From: Xanthomonas massiliensis
GTDB lineage: Bacteria > Pseudomonadota > Gammaproteobacteria > Xanthomonadales > Xanthomonadaceae
Assembly: GCF_900018785.1 (NCBI RefSeq)
Contig: NZ_FCOY01000007.1
Location: forward strand, 62,001-126,000
DNA: 64,000 bases
Direction of reading: 5' to 3'
Positions 43,014 through 58,618 of the stretch are shown here, piece after piece. Numbering within the stretch: the stretch's first letter is position 1; every line of letters begins with the position of its first letter. The position numbers were made by a program, and so were the translations under genes. The notes under the pieces were generated by a model, which was not told the DNA's origin, ran no database searches, and saw only the letters and a list, made by a program, of their open reading frames with translations.

Positions 43014-43358
43014 TCAGCGCATCGGGAACAGCGACTCGTCCACGAACACCGCCGGCACTTCCCAGGGATGATGCGGATGGATGCCCTGCTCGATCACCCG
43101 GCGCAGGCGTTCGGGATCGCGCGGGATGGCGAACTCCAGGCGCACGCTGGAGGCGCGCTCGAGCTGGCCGACGTTGCCGAGCGTGGGATGGGCGCCGGGC
43201 AAGGGCCGGAACTGCTCCTCGCCGGGCACCTGGATCCACATGACCTGGTCGTAGGCGCCGGCACCGAGCGGATCGACCGCGCAGATGCCGCGCTTGAGCG
43301 CGTCCAGGTGGGCGGGCGGGACGAACACGGTGATGCGGTAGACCGGCACGAGCTGCAT
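43014..43358 (-). CDS. Stand-alone NIF3 insert-domain (YqfO/CutA-like) protein
   Basis: The 114-residue protein resembles the CutA-like insert domain of NIF3/YqfO proteins: YRITVFVPPAHLDALK, YDQVMW, FRPLPGAHPTLGNVGQLE and a C-terminal HPHHPWEVPAV. Here it is free-standing, without the metal-binding NIF3 halves. Such short proteins are found in many proteobacteria and are often annotated as NGG1-interacting-factor-like; their role is unknown. The His-rich end might bind metal. GGAGG lies five bases before the ATG. It is 24 bases downstream of pdxH on the same strand and probably co-transcribed. Confidence 0.8.
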   Translation of the reverse strand: MQLVPVYRITVFVPPAHLDALKRGICAVDPLGAGAYDQVMWIQVPGEEQFRPLPGAHPTLGNVGQLERASSVRLEFAIPRDPERLRRVIEQGIHPHHPWEVPAVFVDESLFPMR

Positions 43359-43382
43359 GGTCGCCTCCGTCGGCGCCAGGGA

Positions 43383-43994
43383 TCAGGGGTACAGCATGCG
43401 CTTGCTCCAGCGCCCGCCGGCGGCATCGGCGTCGTAGCGCCAGCGCTCGTGCAGGCGGAAGCGCGCGCCGTACCAGAACTCGAAGCTGCGCGGCACCACG
43501 CGATAGCCGCCCCAGCCTTCCGGGCGCGGCACCTCGCGCCCGGCGAAGGTCGCCTCGGCGCGCGCCAGGCGTTCCTCGAAGACTTCGCGCGAGTCCAGGG
43601 TCTGCGACTGGATCGAGGCCCAGGCGCCGAGCTGGCTGGTCCGCGGCCGGCTGGCGAAATAGCTGTCCGACTCGGCCACCGAGGTGCGCTGCGCCTCGCC
43701 CTCCACGCGCACCTGCACCCCGGCCTCGCCCAGGCTGCGCCACAGGAACAGCAGCGCCACCCGCGGATTGAGCTGCATGTCGCGCCCCTTGGCGCTGTCC
43801 ACGTGGGTGTAGAACACGAAGCCGCGCGCGTCGAAGCCCTTGAGCAGCACCGTGCGCGCCGCCGGGCGCCCGTCGGGCGAGGCGGTGGCCAGCACCATCG
43901 CGTTCGGCTCGATCTCGCTGCCGGACGCCTGCGCCTGCTCGAACAGGCGGGTAAAGGTGGAAAAGGCTTCGGCACGCAGATCGGCTTCGGGCAT
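43383..43994 (-). CDS. pdxH: Pyridoxamine 5'-phosphate oxidase
   Basis: FMN-dependent oxidation of PNP/PMP to pyridoxal phosphate. The 203-residue protein has [18 protein letters not shown] (FMN and substrate contacts), [39 protein letters not shown] and [11 protein letters not shown]. It ends in the family-typical RWSKRMLYP, where the Arg contacts substrate phosphate. It is the first gene of a minus-strand pair with the NIF3-like protein and is divergent from glycerate kinase with 40 bases between starts. Confidence 0.96.
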   Translation of the reverse strand: MPEADLRAEAFSTFTRLFEQAQASGSEIEPNAMVLATASPDGRPAARTVLLKGFDARGFVFYTHVDSAKGRDMQLNPRVALLFLWRSLGEAGVQVRVEGEAQRTSVAESDSYFASRPRTSQLGAWASIQSQTLDSREVFEERLARAEATFAGREVPRPEGWGGYRVVPRSFEFWYGARFRLHERWRYDADAAGGRWSKRMLYP

Positions 43995-44022
43995 GGCGTT
44001 GGCCTGGCACGGGTTCGCCGGC

Positions 44023-44028
44023 TATTGT
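44023..44028 (+). promoter_or_regulatory. -10 hexamer TATTGT for glycerate kinase, leaderless type
   Basis: TATTGT ends six bases before the glyK ATG. TTGGCC at 43999-44004, 18 bases upstream, is a 4-of-6 -35 match. No Shine-Dalgarno can fit. Confidence 0.55.
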
Positions 44029-44034
44029 GGCGGC

Positions 44035-44859
44035 ATGGCTCACGATCCGCACACTTCGGCCGCACGCGGCTTCCCGGACACGCTGGTCCAGGCCGTGCTC
44101 GAGGATGCCCTGGCCAGCGGCGCGCGCCCGGCCGTGCTGGCGATCAGCGGCTTGCAGGGCAGCGGCAAGTCGACCCTGGCCGACCAGGTGGTGGCCGAAG
44201 CCGCCGCCCGCGGCCTGCGCGCGGCCACGCTGTCCATCGACGACGTCTACCTGACCCGCGCCGAGCGCCAGCGCCTGGCGGCCGAGGTACACCCACTGCT
44301 GGCCACGCGCGGGCCACCCGGCACCCATGACCTGGCGCTGGCGCTGCGCACGCTGGACACCGTGGCCGAAGGATCCCCGACCCTGCTGCCGCGATTCGAC
44401 AAGCTCGCCGACGATCGCCTGCCCGGCCACGCCTGGACGCGCGTGGACCGGCCGCTGGATCTGCTGGTGGTCGAGGGCTGGTTCCTGGGCACCGCCGCCG
44501 AGGACGAGGCGGCCCTGGACGCGCCGCTCAACGAACTGGAGCGCGAGCAGGACGGCGACGGGCGCTGGCGCCGCCACGTCAACGCCGCATTGGCGCGCGA
44601 CTACCCGGCGCTGTGGCAGCGCTTCGACCGGCTGTGGTTCCTGCAGCCGCCGGGCTTCGAGATCGTGCCGCAGTGGCGCTGGGAGCAGGAGCAGGCGCTG
44701 CAGGCCGCCCGTCCCGGCCGCGGCGGCATGGACCGCGCCCAGGTCGAGCGCTTCGTGCAGTTCTACGAACGCGTCAGCCGCCAGGCGCTGCGCACGCTGC
44801 CGGCGCGCGCCGATCGCATCGTGCCGCTGGACGAACGCCGGCGCCCGCTGCCGGCCTGA
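44035..44859 (+). CDS. glyK: D-glycerate 3-kinase (P-loop, GLYK/YggC family)
   Basis: ATP-dependent phosphorylation of D-glycerate to 3-phosphoglycerate, by similarity to plant GLYK and E. coli YggC. The 274-residue protein has Walker [13 protein letters not shown] near residue 40. The GLYK-specific series follows: [40 protein letters not shown], and VVEGWFLG with the Walker-B-type acidic residue. A C-terminal WRWEQEQAL helix is also present. The ATG at 44035 is preceded by a -10-like TATTGT rather than a ribosome-binding site. It precedes aroK on the same strand by 53 bases. Confidence 0.88.
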   Translation: MAHDPHTSAARGFPDTLVQAVLEDALASGARPAVLAISGLQGSGKSTLADQVVAEAAARGLRAATLSIDDVYLTRAERQRLAAEVHPLLATRGPPGTHDLALALRTLDTVAEGSPTLLPRFDKLADDRLPGHAWTRVDRPLDLLVVEGWFLGTAAEDEAALDAPLNELEREQDGDGRWRRHVNAALARDYPALWQRFDRLWFLQPPGFEIVPQWRWEQEQALQAARPGRGGMDRAQVERFVQFYERVSRQALRTLPARADRIVPLDERRRPLPA

Positions 44860-44884
44860 GCCGGCCCGTCGGTTGCGGTTGCAA

Positions 44885-44912
44885 GCGGATGCGGGTGCTA
44901 GCATCCGCGACC
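44885..44912 (+). promoter_or_regulatory. aroK upstream hairpin and -10 hexamer TAGCAT
   Basis: GCGGATGC (44885-44892) pairs perfectly with GCATCCGC (44901-44908) around an 8-base loop, ending four bases before the aroK ATG. The hexamer TAGCAT (44899-44904) lies inside it, eight bases before the ATG. The stem would form only in transcripts reading through from glyK. A transcript starting at the local -10 would be nearly leaderless and lack it. Confidence 0.45.
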
Positions 44913-45451
44913 ATGAATCCCGCTCCCAACCTCGTGCTGGTCGGACCCATGGGCGCCGGCAAGAGCAGCATCGGCCGGCGCCTGGCCGAGCGCTTCGGCC
45001 TGGCGTTCGTCGATGCCGACCAGGCCATCGTCGAGCGTGCCGGCGCCAGCATCAACACGATCTTCCAGCATGGCGGCGAGGCCGCCTTCCGCGAGCACGA
45101 ATGCCAGGTGCTGGCCGAGCTGCTGGCCGGCAGCAACCGCCTGGTCTCCACCGGGGGCGGCGCGGTGCTGCATCCGGACAACCGCCGCCACATCCGCGAG
45201 CGCAGCTTCGCCGTGTACCTTAGCGTGGGCGTGGCCTCGCAGCTGCAACGCCTGGAGCGCGACCGCAGCCGCCCGCTGCTGGCGCGCGGCGACCGCGAGC
45301 AGGTGCTGCGCGAGCTGACGCGCCAGCGCGAACCGCTCTACCGCGAGGTCGCCGACCTGGTGCTGGAAACCGACGACCTGACCCCGATTGAAGCCACCAC
45401 CCGGCTGGCGCTGACCCTGGCGCCGCTGTGGCAGATCAAGGAATTGCCCGC

Positions 45452-45455
<4 letters not shown>
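44913..45455 (+). CDS. aroK: Shikimate kinase
   Basis: Phosphorylates shikimate at the 3-hydroxyl in aromatic amino-acid synthesis. The 180-residue protein has Walker [13 protein letters not shown] at the N-terminus and the shikimate-binding DAD in [13 protein letters not shown]. Also present are the FREHE motif, STGGGAVL and the lid region [10 protein letters not shown]. The stop codon overlaps the aroB ATG (ATGA), showing coupling with the next step-related gene. No strong Shine-Dalgarno precedes its ATG. Confidence 0.96.
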
Positions 45456-46561
<1,106 letters not shown>

Positions 46562-47086
46562 GCGCGGCGCCCGCCGCGACAGGCCGGCAGCCTGGCGGGG
46601 CCGGCCTCGCCGCGGCATTGCTGGACGGCACCGGCGGCCAGGCGATGCGCGTCCCCGATGCCCCGCCCGCTGCCGCCGCACGGCCCCCTTTGGATTCGGA
46701 CCGGCGATTGGATTCGGACCGGCGATGCCGCTGCTCGCCACGGCGCCACGACGTCGACGAGACGGCGGTGCTGGACCTGCTGCGCGCGGACTGAGCACGG
46801 CGCCTGCCGCGACAGGCCGGCAGTCTGGGGGCCGGCCTCGCCGCGGCATTGCTGGCCGGCATCGGCGGGCAGGCGATGCGCATTCCCTATGCCCTGCCCG
46901 CTCGCGCCGCACGGCCCCCTTTGGATCCGTACTGTCGAAGCCGCTGCTCGCTACGGCGCCACGGCGCGGAGGGTTTCCGGGACGCATGGCGTCCGGCGCC
47001 TCCGTACGACGTGGACCCTCGCGTCGATACCTGTCCCGATCCGCTCCGCGCATCGGCCATGGCCGCGTCGCGGGCAGGGCGCCGGC
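46562..47086. other. Gap after aroB, no intact gene
   Basis: This stretch is filled by the duplicated aroB tail and about 120 bases of unrecognised sequence before the WGR-gene promoter. Open frames crossing it have no family-like content. Sequences such as GGCCCCCTTTGGAT recur in both copies. Confidence 0.6.
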
Positions 47087-47092
47087 TACAAT
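47087..47092 (+). promoter_or_regulatory. -10 hexamer TACAAT for the WGR gene, leaderless type
   Basis: TACAAT ends six bases before the WGR-gene ATG; no ribosome-binding site is present. It gives this small gene its own start point after the duplicated region. Confidence 0.5.
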
Positions 47093-47098
47093 TCGCGC

Positions 47099-47335
47099 AT
47101 GCAGATCCTTCTTCAGCAAACGCCGCCCGATGGCGGTGCCCCCCGCTACTTGCAGCTGGCCCTGCAGGCCGACCTGTTCGGCGGCTGGGAACTGGTGCGC
47201 GAGTCGGGCCAGATCGGCGGGCGCAAGCAGTTGCGCCGCGACCAGTACCTGCAGGAAAGCGAGGCCGTGGCCGCCTTCGAGAAGGTGCGCGACAGCCAGT
47301 TGCGTCGCGGTTTCGAACAGGTGCTGCGCATCTGA
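47099..47335 (+). CDS. Small WGR-domain protein
   Basis: The 78-residue protein is essentially one WGR domain. It has a beta strand with [19 protein letters not shown], a GQIGGRKQ loop in place of GRIG..G, and a helix with [21 protein letters not shown]. In larger proteins (PARPs, polyA polymerase fusions, kinases) WGR binds nucleic acid. Free-standing WGR proteins of this size occur in proteobacteria without known function. It lies between aroB and hemE, as in related genomes. A possible leaderless promoter precedes it. Confidence 0.82.
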   Translation: MQILLQQTPPDGGAPRYLQLALQADLFGGWELVRESGQIGGRKQLRRDQYLQESEAVAAFEKVRDSQLRRGFEQVLRI

Positions 47336-47369
47336 TCCCGCCGTCCATCCCCATGCCAGGAAATCCCGC

Positions 47370-48458
<1,089 letters not shown>

Positions 48459-48498
48459 ACCGGGCAGCGCGGGCACACGGCGGCACGGAGGCACGCGG

Positions 48499-49917
48499 AT
48501 GAGCAGTCCCGGGCCGGCGGCGACGCCCAGCTACGCCAGTTTCCGGCCGCTGCTGTGGCTGGTGTCGCTGGCGATCTTCATGAACATGCTGGACTCGACC
48601 ATCGTCAACACGGCGCTGCCGGCGATGGCGCTGAGCCTGGGCGAGAGCCCGCTGCAGATGCAGTCGGTGGTGTTCAGCTACGCCCTGGCGGTGGCCAGCT
48701 TCATCCCGGCCTCGGGCTGGATCGCCGACCGCTACGGCACGCGCCGCACCTTCCTGGTGGCGATCGTGGTGTTCACCGCCGGCTCGCTGGCCTGCGCGTT
48801 GTCGTCGCGGCTGCCCTGGCTGGTGGCCGCGCGCGTGCTGCAGGGCATCGGCGGGGCCATGCTGCTGCCGGTCGGGCGGCTGGCGGTGCTGCGCTCGGTG
48901 CCGCGCCCGTACTTCCTGCAGGCGATGAGCTTCATCGCCATCCCGGCGCTGATCGGTCCGCTGGTCGGCCCCACCCTCGGCGGCTGGCTGGTCGAGGTGG
49001 CCTCCTGGCACTGGGTGTTCCTGATCAACCTGCCGATCGGGGTGATCGGTTTCGCCGCCGCGCTGCGGGTGATGCCCGACCGCTACGCCCAGCAACGCCA
49101 GCGCTTCGACCTGACCGGCTACGTGCTGCTGTCGTTCGCGATGATCGCGCTGTCGCTGGCGCTGGACGGGCTCTCCGGCACCGGCCATGGCGCGGTGATG
49201 GTGCTCGCCTTCGCCGGCCTGGCCGCACTCGCCGGCTACTGGCTGCACGCGGCCGGCTCGCGCGCGCCGCTGTTCCCGCTGTTGCTGTTCAAGGTGGTGA
49301 GCTTCCGCATCGGCATCCTCGGCAACCTGTTCTCGCGCGTGGGCAGCGGCGCGATGCCGTTGCTGATCCCGCTGTTGCTCCAGGTCGGCCTGGGCATGAG
49401 CCCGATGGACGCCGGCCTGATGATGGTGCCGGTGGCGCTGGCCGGCATGGCCTCCAAGCGCGCGGCGGTCAAGCTGGTGAACGTGTACGGCTACCGGCGC
49501 GTGCTGATGGTCAACACCGTGCTGGTCGGCGCGACCATGGCCAGCTTCCTGATGGTGCAGCCGGGCCAGGCGCTGGCCTGGCGGCTGCTGCAGCTGGCCG
49601 TGTTCGGCGCGGTCAACTCGCTGCAGTTCACGGTGATGAACACCGTCACCCTGCGCGACCTGGACTACCAGCAGGCCAGCGCCGGCAACAGCCTGCTGTC
49701 GATGGTGATGATGCTGGCCACCGGATTCGGCGCGGCGGCGGCCGGCAGCCTGCTGGCCGCCTTCGACGCGCACCTGGGCGGCATCCACGGTGCGCTGTCG
49801 GCGCTGCATGCCACGTTCCTGTGCGTGGGCGCGATCACCCTGACCTCGACGCTGATCTTCTGGCAGCTGCCCGAGACCGGGCCGCATCCGGAGAAGGTCG
49901 AGGACGTGGCCGAGTAA
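48499..49917 (+). CDS. MFS drug-efflux-type transporter (DHA2/EmrB family)
   Basis: Inner-membrane proton antiporter of 472 residues with 12-14 predicted helices. The first helix has the DHA2 motif MLDSTIVNTALPAMA. Motif A appears as GWIADRYGTRRTFLV, and motif C-like GIGGAMLLPVGRLAV and PLVGPTLGGWLVE follow. It resembles MdtD/EmrB; substrates are unknown, and no EmrA-type adaptor or outer-membrane partner lies nearby. GGAGG precedes the ATG. The stop is 10 bases from the stop of a convergent kinase gene. Confidence 0.9.
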   Translation: MSSPGPAATPSYASFRPLLWLVSLAIFMNMLDSTIVNTALPAMALSLGESPLQMQSVVFSYALAVASFIPASGWIADRYGTRRTFLVAIVVFTAGSLACALSSRLPWLVAARVLQGIGGAMLLPVGRLAVLRSVPRPYFLQAMSFIAIPALIGPLVGPTLGGWLVEVASWHWVFLINLPIGVIGFAAALRVMPDRYAQQRQRFDLTGYVLLSFAMIALSLALDGLSGTGHGAVMVLAFAGLAALAGYWLHAAGSRAPLFPLLLFKVVSFRIGILGNLFSRVGSGAMPLLIPLLLQVGLGMSPMDAGLMMVPVALAGMASKRAAVKLVNVYGYRRVLMVNTVLVGATMASFLMVQPGQALAWRLLQLAVFGAVNSLQFTVMNTVTLRDLDYQQASAGNSLLSMVMMLATGFGAAAAGSLLAAFDAHLGGIHGALSALHATFLCVGAITLTSTLIFWQLPETGPHPEKVEDVAE

Positions 49918-49943
49918 CCGGCGCGGCTCAGGCCCCGCGCCGG
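49918..49943. terminator. Bidirectional hairpin between convergent MFS and hybrid kinase genes
   Basis: A perfect 9-base stem (CCGGCGCGG with CCGCGCCGG) and an 8-base loop begin right after the MFS stop. The loop carries the stop codon of the convergent kinase gene. It is symmetric enough to act in both directions, but lacks T-runs. Confidence 0.5.
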
Positions 49944-52900
49944 CGCTGCTGGGCGGCGATCGCCTCGGCTAGCATCGCGCTGGTCACCGGCTTGCGCAGG
50001 AAGCCGTCGAAGCCGGCCTCGCGCGCCAGGGCCTCGGCCTCGGCATCGACGCGCGCGGTCACCGCCAGCAGCGGCATGTCGTGGCCGAACACGCGCAGTT
50101 GCCGCGCCAGCGCCAGGCCGTCCAGCCCGGGCAGGTCCAGGTCCAGCAGGGCCAGGTCGAAGCGCGCCGAGGCGATCTCCCCCAGCGCGGCCAGGCCGTG
50201 GGCCACGTGCACCACCGTGTGGCCCTGCAGGCGCAGCAGCCCGGCCACGACCTCGGCCACGGTGGGATCGTCCTCCACCAGCAGGATGCGCAGTGCCTCG
50301 GCGCGCGCATCCGGGGCGGCGGCGACGGAGGCCGGCCCTCGCGAGGCCACCCAGGCCAGCGGCAGGTCCACCGAGAAGCGCGAGCCGACCCCGGGCTTGC
50401 TCTGCAGCTGGATGAACCCGCCCATCGCCGCGGCCAGTTCCTGGCAGATCGCCAGGCCCAGGCCGCTGCCGCCGTAGCGCGCGGTGGTGCGCGCGCCGTC
50501 GGCCTGCTCGAAGCGCCGGAACAGGCGCTGCTGCTGCTCGATGCTGATCCCCGGCCCGGTGTCGGCGATCTCGAAGCGGATGCCCCGCGGCTCCAGCGGC
50601 ATGACGCGCAGGGACACTTCGCCGCGCTCGGTGAACTTGATCGCGTTGCCGAGCAGGTTGAGCAGGATCTGGCGCACGCGCAGGGCATCGCCGTCGGCCA
50701 CGGTCTCGGCCGGCATGCGGTAGTCCACGCCGAAGCGCAGGCCGGCGCTGTCGGCCATCGGCGCCATCAGGCCCTCGACCTCGGACACCAGCTGGCGCAG
50801 GTCGAAGGGCTGCACGTCCAGATCCAGCTTGCCGGCCTCGATGCGCGCCAGGTCCAGCGCGTCGTTGACCAGGCGCAGCAGGTGCGCGCCGGCGCGGCGG
50901 ATGGCCTCGGTGTAACCGTGCTGGCGCGCGTCCAGCGGCGTGGCCAGCAACAGCTCGCTCATGCCCAGCACGCCGGTCATCGGCGTGCGGATCTCGTGGC
51001 CGAGGGTGGCCAGGAAGCGGGTCTTGGCCTGCGAGGCCTGCTCGGCCACCTCGCGCTTGTGCTCGGCCAGCTGCAACTCGTGGCGGCGCCGCAGCCGGCG
51101 CCAGTACATCCACGCCGCCAGTCCCAGCAGCGCCAGCGCCATCACCGCGAACAGCGCCAGTCCCCAGGGGCTGCGCCACCACGGCGGCAGGACGCGGAAA
51201 TGCAGGATGCGCACCGCCGACCACGTATTGTCGGCATTGCGCCCCTGCACCTGCAGGGCATAGCGCCCCGGCGGCAGGCGCGAGAACATGCGCTCGCCGG
51301 AGGCGCCGACCACGACCCAGTCCGGATCGTAGCCGTCCAGGCGGAAACGGTAGAGCTGGCTGCCGGCATCGGACAGCGTCGGCAAACGCGCCACCACCTG
51401 CAGGTCGCGGTCACCGTCGCGCATCACCAGCGGCGCGGCCGGATCGAGCTCGATGCGCTGCTCGCCCCGCCGCAGTTCGACCCGTTCGAGCATCAGCGCC
51501 GGTTGCCGCGTCGAGGTGCGCACCTGTTCCGGATCGAACAGCAGCACCCCGTCCAGGGTCGCGGCCATGATCGGCCCGCGCGTGGACTGGACCAGGGTGG
51601 AGCCGCGCAGGCTCGGGTTGGGCAGGCCGTCGTGCGCGCCGAACAGGCGCACCCCGCGCGTGGCCGGATCGACCCGGATCAGGCCGCGCTTGCTGCTCAG
51701 CCACGCCACCCCGTCCGGATCCACCACTAGGCCGTCCGGGGTGAGCTCGGGGAAGCCCTGTGCGGCGTCCACGTCGTCCAGCCACTCCAGCCGGCCGTCC
51801 TTCCACAGGTACTTGTCCAGTTGCCCCTGGCGCGCCAGCCAGGCCACGCCGCTGGGCATCAGCCGGAAGGCGTGGACCGGCGCGTCCGGCGAGCCGGCGA
51901 TGGCCACGAAGCGCCGCGCGCCCGGATCCCAGCGGAACATGCCGCGGCCGGTTCCCAGCCACAGGTAGCCGTCCGGGCCAGCACGCATGGCGTTGACCAC
52001 CGCCTGCGGCGGCAAGCCGTGGCCGACCGCGTCGACGAAGCCGGTCACCCGCCCGTCCTCGTCGCGCAGCTGGAAGCCGCTGCCCGGCACGTGGATCCAC
52101 AGCGTGCCCTGCCCGTCCTGGCGGATGAAATCGGGTTCGCTGGCCGGCGCGGCATCGATGCGGTCGTGCACGTCCCAGCGTCGCACCTCGCCGCTGGCCG
52201 GGTCGTAGCGCACCAGGCCGGCGTACATGCCGATCCACACCTTGCCGTTGCGGTCCTCGGTCACGGTGGAGGGCCAGCGCCGGTCCCAGATCGGCGCCAG
52301 GCGGTGCTCCACGGCACCGGTGGTCGGATCCAGCAGGTCGAGCACGCCGTGGCTGCCGACCATCCAGATCCGGCCGTCGGGCGACGGCGCGGCCGACCAC
52401 ACCAGCGGGTTGCCCAGCGCCCCCTTGCCCTCGCCGCCGATCAGCCAGGAAAACTGGCGCCAGCCGGCCGGCAGGCGCCACAGGCCGGAACGGCCGCTGG
52501 CGAACCACAGCCCGCCTTCGCTGTCCTGGAAGGCCTCGGACCAGTTCGGCTTGACCAGCCCCATCGCCGCCTTGCTGTAGAGCGGCACGTTGCGCTGGCG
52601 ATGCCCGTCCAGCCAGCCCAGGCCGTCGAGCGTGTCCAGCCAGTAGACCCCGGAGCGGTCGTGCAGCAGCACGTTGAGGATGCGCTCGCCGTCGGGCAGG
52701 TCGCGCCACGGGTCCTGGTCGATGCGCCCGTCGGGCAGGCGCAGGTTGCCGCGCACCGAGGTGGCGATCCACAGCCGCCCGTCGGCCTCCGCGCGCAGCG
52801 CATTGATCGCCGGCGAGGACAGGTCCTGGACCGGTACCCGGTGGATGCGCTGGCCGTCCCACCAGGCCAGGCCGTTCTTGGTGCCGATCCACAGGCGTCC

Positions 52901-53464
52901 GTCCGGCGTCACCGCCAGGGCCGCCACCGCGAAGGACGGCAGGCCGTCCGCATCGCCGTCCCCGGGCATGAAGCGCGTCAGCCGGCCCTGCGGATCCAGG
53001 CGGAACAGCCCCCGGGTCGAGGTGCCGAACCAGAGGCTGCCGTCGGGGGTGGAGGCGATGCTCCACACCGCGGTGTTGGCCAGTGCCGGATCGACGCTGC
53101 CGTCGTAGTAGCGGAACCGCTGGCGGGTGGCGTCCAGCATCGCCAGGCCGGCATTCTCGGTGCCGACCCAGACGCGGTCGCGCGCGTCCACGTAGACCGT
53201 CCACAGGGCATTGTCGCGCAGGCCCTGCTCCATGCGCCAGAGGCGGAAACCGCGGCCGTCGTAGCGTGCCAGGCCGTCATCGGTGGCCAGCCACAGGTAA
53301 CCCTGCGCATCCTCGTCCAGGCCGTTGACGCTGCCCGAGGGCAGGCCGTCGGCCACGGTCACCTGCTGCGGCATGGGGGTGGCGGGCACGGTCGCCCCGG
53401 CCGCGCCCGCCACCCCGCCGGCGAAGGCCAGCACGCACCACAGCACCACCCATTTCGGCCGCAT
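49928..53464 (-). CDS. Propeller-type hybrid sensor histidine kinase
   Basis: One-protein signalling system of 1,178 residues. A signal peptide ([14 protein letters not shown]) is followed by a periplasmic seven-bladed-propeller pair made of Reg_prop repeats such as [16 protein letters not shown] and [16 protein letters not shown] (about residues 35-690). A Y_Y_Y domain ends [19 protein letters not shown] (about 700-770), then comes one transmembrane helix near 785-805. The cytoplasmic kinase has the H-box [16 protein letters not shown]-box [15 protein letters not shown]1 [16 protein letters not shown] and G2 GGSGLGLAI. The C-terminal receiver has EDD, phospho-acceptor Asp in [11 protein letters not shown], Thr in AVTAR and Lys in LRKPVT. 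No AraC output domain is present, so phosphate must leave to a separate partner. Ligands of such propellers are often glycans; here unknown. Confidence 0.93.
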   Translation of the reverse strand: MRPKWVVLWCVLAFAGGVAGAAGATVPATPMPQQVTVADGLPSGSVNGLDEDAQGYLWLATDDGLARYDGRGFRLWRMEQGLRDNALWTVYVDARDRVWVGTENAGLAMLDATRQRFRYYDGSVDPALANTAVWSIASTPDGSLWFGTSTRGLFRLDPQGRLTRFMPGDGDADGLPSFAVAALAVTPDGRLWIGTKNGLAWWDGQRIHRVPVQDLSSPAINALRAEADGRLWIATSVRGNLRLPDGRIDQDPWRDLPDGERILNVLLHDRSGVYWLDTLDGLGWLDGHRQRNVPLYSKAAMGLVKPNWSEAFQDSEGGLWFASGRSGLWRLPAGWRQFSWLIGGEGKGALGNPLVWSAAPSPDGRIWMVGSHGVLDLLDPTTGAVEHRLAPIWDRRWPSTVTEDRNGKVWIGMYAGLVRYDPASGEVRRWDVHDRIDAAPASEPDFIRQDGQGTLWIHVPGSGFQLRDEDGRVTGFVDAVGHGLPPQAVVNAMRAGPDGYLWLGTGRGMFRWDPGARRFVAIAGSPDAPVHAFRLMPSGVAWLARQGQLDKYLWKDGRLEWLDDVDAAQGFPELTPDGLVVDPDGVAWLSSKRGLIRVDPATRGVRLFGAHDGLPNPSLRGSTLVQSTRGPIMAATLDGVLLFDPEQVRTSTRQPALMLERVELRRGEQRIELDPAAPLVMRDGDRDLQVVARLPTLSDAGSQLYRFRLDGYDPDWVVVGASGERMFSRLPPGRYALQVQGRNADNTWSAVRILHFRVLPPWWRSPWGLALFAVMALALLGLAAWMYWRRLRRRHELQLAEHKREVAEQASQAKTRFLATLGHEIRTPMTGVLGMSELLLATPLDARQHGYTEAIRRAGAHLLRLVNDALDLARIEAGKLDLDVQPFDLRQLVSEVEGLMAPMADSAGLRFGVDYRMPAETVADGDALRVRQILLNLLGNAIKFTERGEVSLRVMPLEPRGIRFEIADTGPGISIEQQQRLFRRFEQADGARTTARYGGSGLGLAICQELAAAMGGFIQLQSKPGVGSRFSVDLPLAWVASRGPASVAAAPDARAEALRILLVEDDPTVAEVVAGLLRLQGHTVVHVAHGLAALGEIASARFDLALLDLDLPGLDGLALARQLRVFGHDMPLLAVTARVDAEAEALAREAGFDGFLRKPVTSAMLAEAIAAQQRRRGA

Positions 53465-53568
53465 CGGCCCGCTCTCCGCCACGCCGCTCGCCGGCACGAA
53501 ACCGCGACCCGCCGCGGGGCCGCCCGCGCCCATCCTGACCCGGGCGGGGAAGGCTGACAACCGAGCCC

Positions 53569-57126
<3,558 letters not shown>

Positions 57127-57212
57127 CGACCGCTCCTGGCATGACGCTCCTGCGGCCATGCTCGCAACGGATCGCCGCAGGCGCAACAACACGCCGCTAC
57201 GCCCGGCATGCC

Positions 57213-57218
57213 TAGAAT
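57213..57218 (+). promoter_or_regulatory. -10 hexamer TAGAAT for the first yceI gene, leaderless type
   Basis: TAGAAT is followed by six bases and the ATG, the same spacing as at yqgE. No Shine-Dalgarno fits between them. Confidence 0.5.
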
Positions 57219-57224
57219 CGCCCC

Positions 57225-57902
57225 ATGACCCCGTCGCCTGCCCGCCTGCTCCTGTCGCTCCTGCTGCCCGCCCTGGCCGCGGCGATCCCTTCCGGCCACG
57301 CCGAGCCGGCGATGTACGCGCTCGATCCGGTGCATACACGGGTGCTGTTCGAGATCGGCCATGCCGGCTTCTCGCAGGCGCTGGGCACGGTGTCCGGCAG
57401 CGAAGGCAGCGTGCGCTTCGACCCGGACGACTGGCAGGCCGCCCGCGTGGACGTCACCGTGCCGCTGCAGCGCCTGGAACTGGGCGATGCCCAGTGGAAC
57501 CGCGCCGCGCTGGCCGCCAACCTGCTCGATGCGGCGCGCTGGCCCCAGGCCCGGTTCGTCTCCGACTCGGTGGAAGCCATCGATGCGCACCATGCGCGCG
57601 TGCACGGCACCCTGACCCTGCACGGCGTCAGCCGGCCGCTGATCCTGGAGGTCACCGTCAACGCGCTCAAGCGCCATCCCCTGCCGCCGTTCCGTCGCAC
57701 CGTCGGCTTCTCGGCCACCGCCACGCTGAGCCGCAGCGCGTTCGGCATCCGCGCCTGGCCGTCGATGATCGGCGACGAGGTCGGGCTGCGCCTGGAGGTG
57801 GAAGCCGTGCGCGAGGGCCGCAGCGAGGCGGCACCGGCGGCGCCCGCCGGGGCACCGCCCCAGGCCGCCGCCGTGCATGCGCCCGCACATGCCGCGCAAT
57901 GA
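57225..57902 (+). CDS. YceI-family periplasmic protein
   Basis: The 225-residue protein has a signal peptide (LLSLLLPALAAAIPSGHAE) followed by a lipocalin-like YceI barrel. Motifs are LDPVHTRVLFEIGHAGFSQALG, GSVRFDPDDWQAARVDV, AARWPQARFVSDSVE, GTLTLHGVSRPLILEV and FSATATLSRSAFGI. YceI barrels bind long isoprenoid-type lipids such as polyprenyl pyrophosphate or ubiquinone-like molecules. The C-terminus ends in an Ala/Pro/His-rich tail (AAVHAPAHAAQ), not typical of the family. A second YceI gene follows 152 bases downstream. Confidence 0.88.
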   Translation: MTPSPARLLLSLLLPALAAAIPSGHAEPAMYALDPVHTRVLFEIGHAGFSQALGTVSGSEGSVRFDPDDWQAARVDVTVPLQRLELGDAQWNRAALAANLLDAARWPQARFVSDSVEAIDAHHARVHGTLTLHGVSRPLILEVTVNALKRHPLPPFRRTVGFSATATLSRSAFGIRAWPSMIGDEVGLRLEVEAVREGRSEAAPAAPAGAPPQAAAVHAPAHAAQ

Positions 57903-58054
57903 CCGACCGGGGCGGCAAGCATCCCGCACCCCACCCGGCGGGCCCGGCAGCGCCATGCAGCGCCGTCCTGTGCCATCGTGGCCGCGGCGATGATGCCCCC
58001 GGCGCGCCCGCTGCAGGCGCATCCGGACCCCGTTCCCCTCCTGGAAGGCCCTCG

Positions 58055-58618
58055 ATGAAGACGATCTCCCTGCTGCGCCCGTTCGCCCTCGCCGGCGTCC
58101 TGCTCGCCTCCGTCCCGGCGCTGGCCGCCGACTACGTCCAGGCCGCCGGTTCGACCCTGGCCTTCGCCAGCAGCTACGACGGCAAGATCTTCGTCGGCAG
58201 CTTCCCGGGCTTTTCCACCACCCTCCGCTTCGACCCGGCCGACCTCGCCTCGGCACGACTGGACGTGGCGATCCCGCTGGCCGGTACCCGCAGCGGCAAC
58301 GGCGACCGCGACGCCACCCTGCGCGGGCCGGATTTCCTCGATACCGCCCGGTTCGCCAGCGCCCGCTACCACGCCGAGAAATTCCGCGCGCTCGGCGGCG
58401 ACCGCTACGCGGCCGACGGCACCCTGGACCTGCACGGAGTGAGCAAGCCGGTGACCCTGACCTTCACCTGGGCGCCCGGCACGCAGCCGGTGCTCGCCGG
58501 CAAGGCCACGGTCAAGCGGCTGGACTTCGGCGTGGGGCAAGGCGACTGGGCCGACACCGGCGCCATCCCCGATGCGGTGGCGGTGAGTACACGCGTCGTG
58601 CTGAAGCCGGCCGACTGA
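58055..58618 (+). CDS. Second YceI-family periplasmic protein
   Basis: The 187-residue protein has a signal peptide (LAGVLLASVPALAADY) and a YceI barrel: GSTLAFASSYDGKIFVGSF, TLRFDPADLASARLDVAI, GPDFLDTARFASARYHAEKF and GTLDLHGVSKPVTLTFTW. It is shorter than the upstream paralogue and lacks its tail. Members bind amphipathic lipids in the periplasm. A GGAAGG site precedes the ATG. In related genomes such pairs often sit with a cytochrome b561 gene; none is visible here. Confidence 0.88.
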   Translation: MKTISLLRPFALAGVLLASVPALAADYVQAAGSTLAFASSYDGKIFVGSFPGFSTTLRFDPADLASARLDVAIPLAGTRSGNGDRDATLRGPDFLDTARFASARYHAEKFRALGGDRYAADGTLDLHGVSKPVTLTFTWAPGTQPVLAGKATVKRLDFGVGQGDWADTGAIPDAVAVSTRVVLKPAD

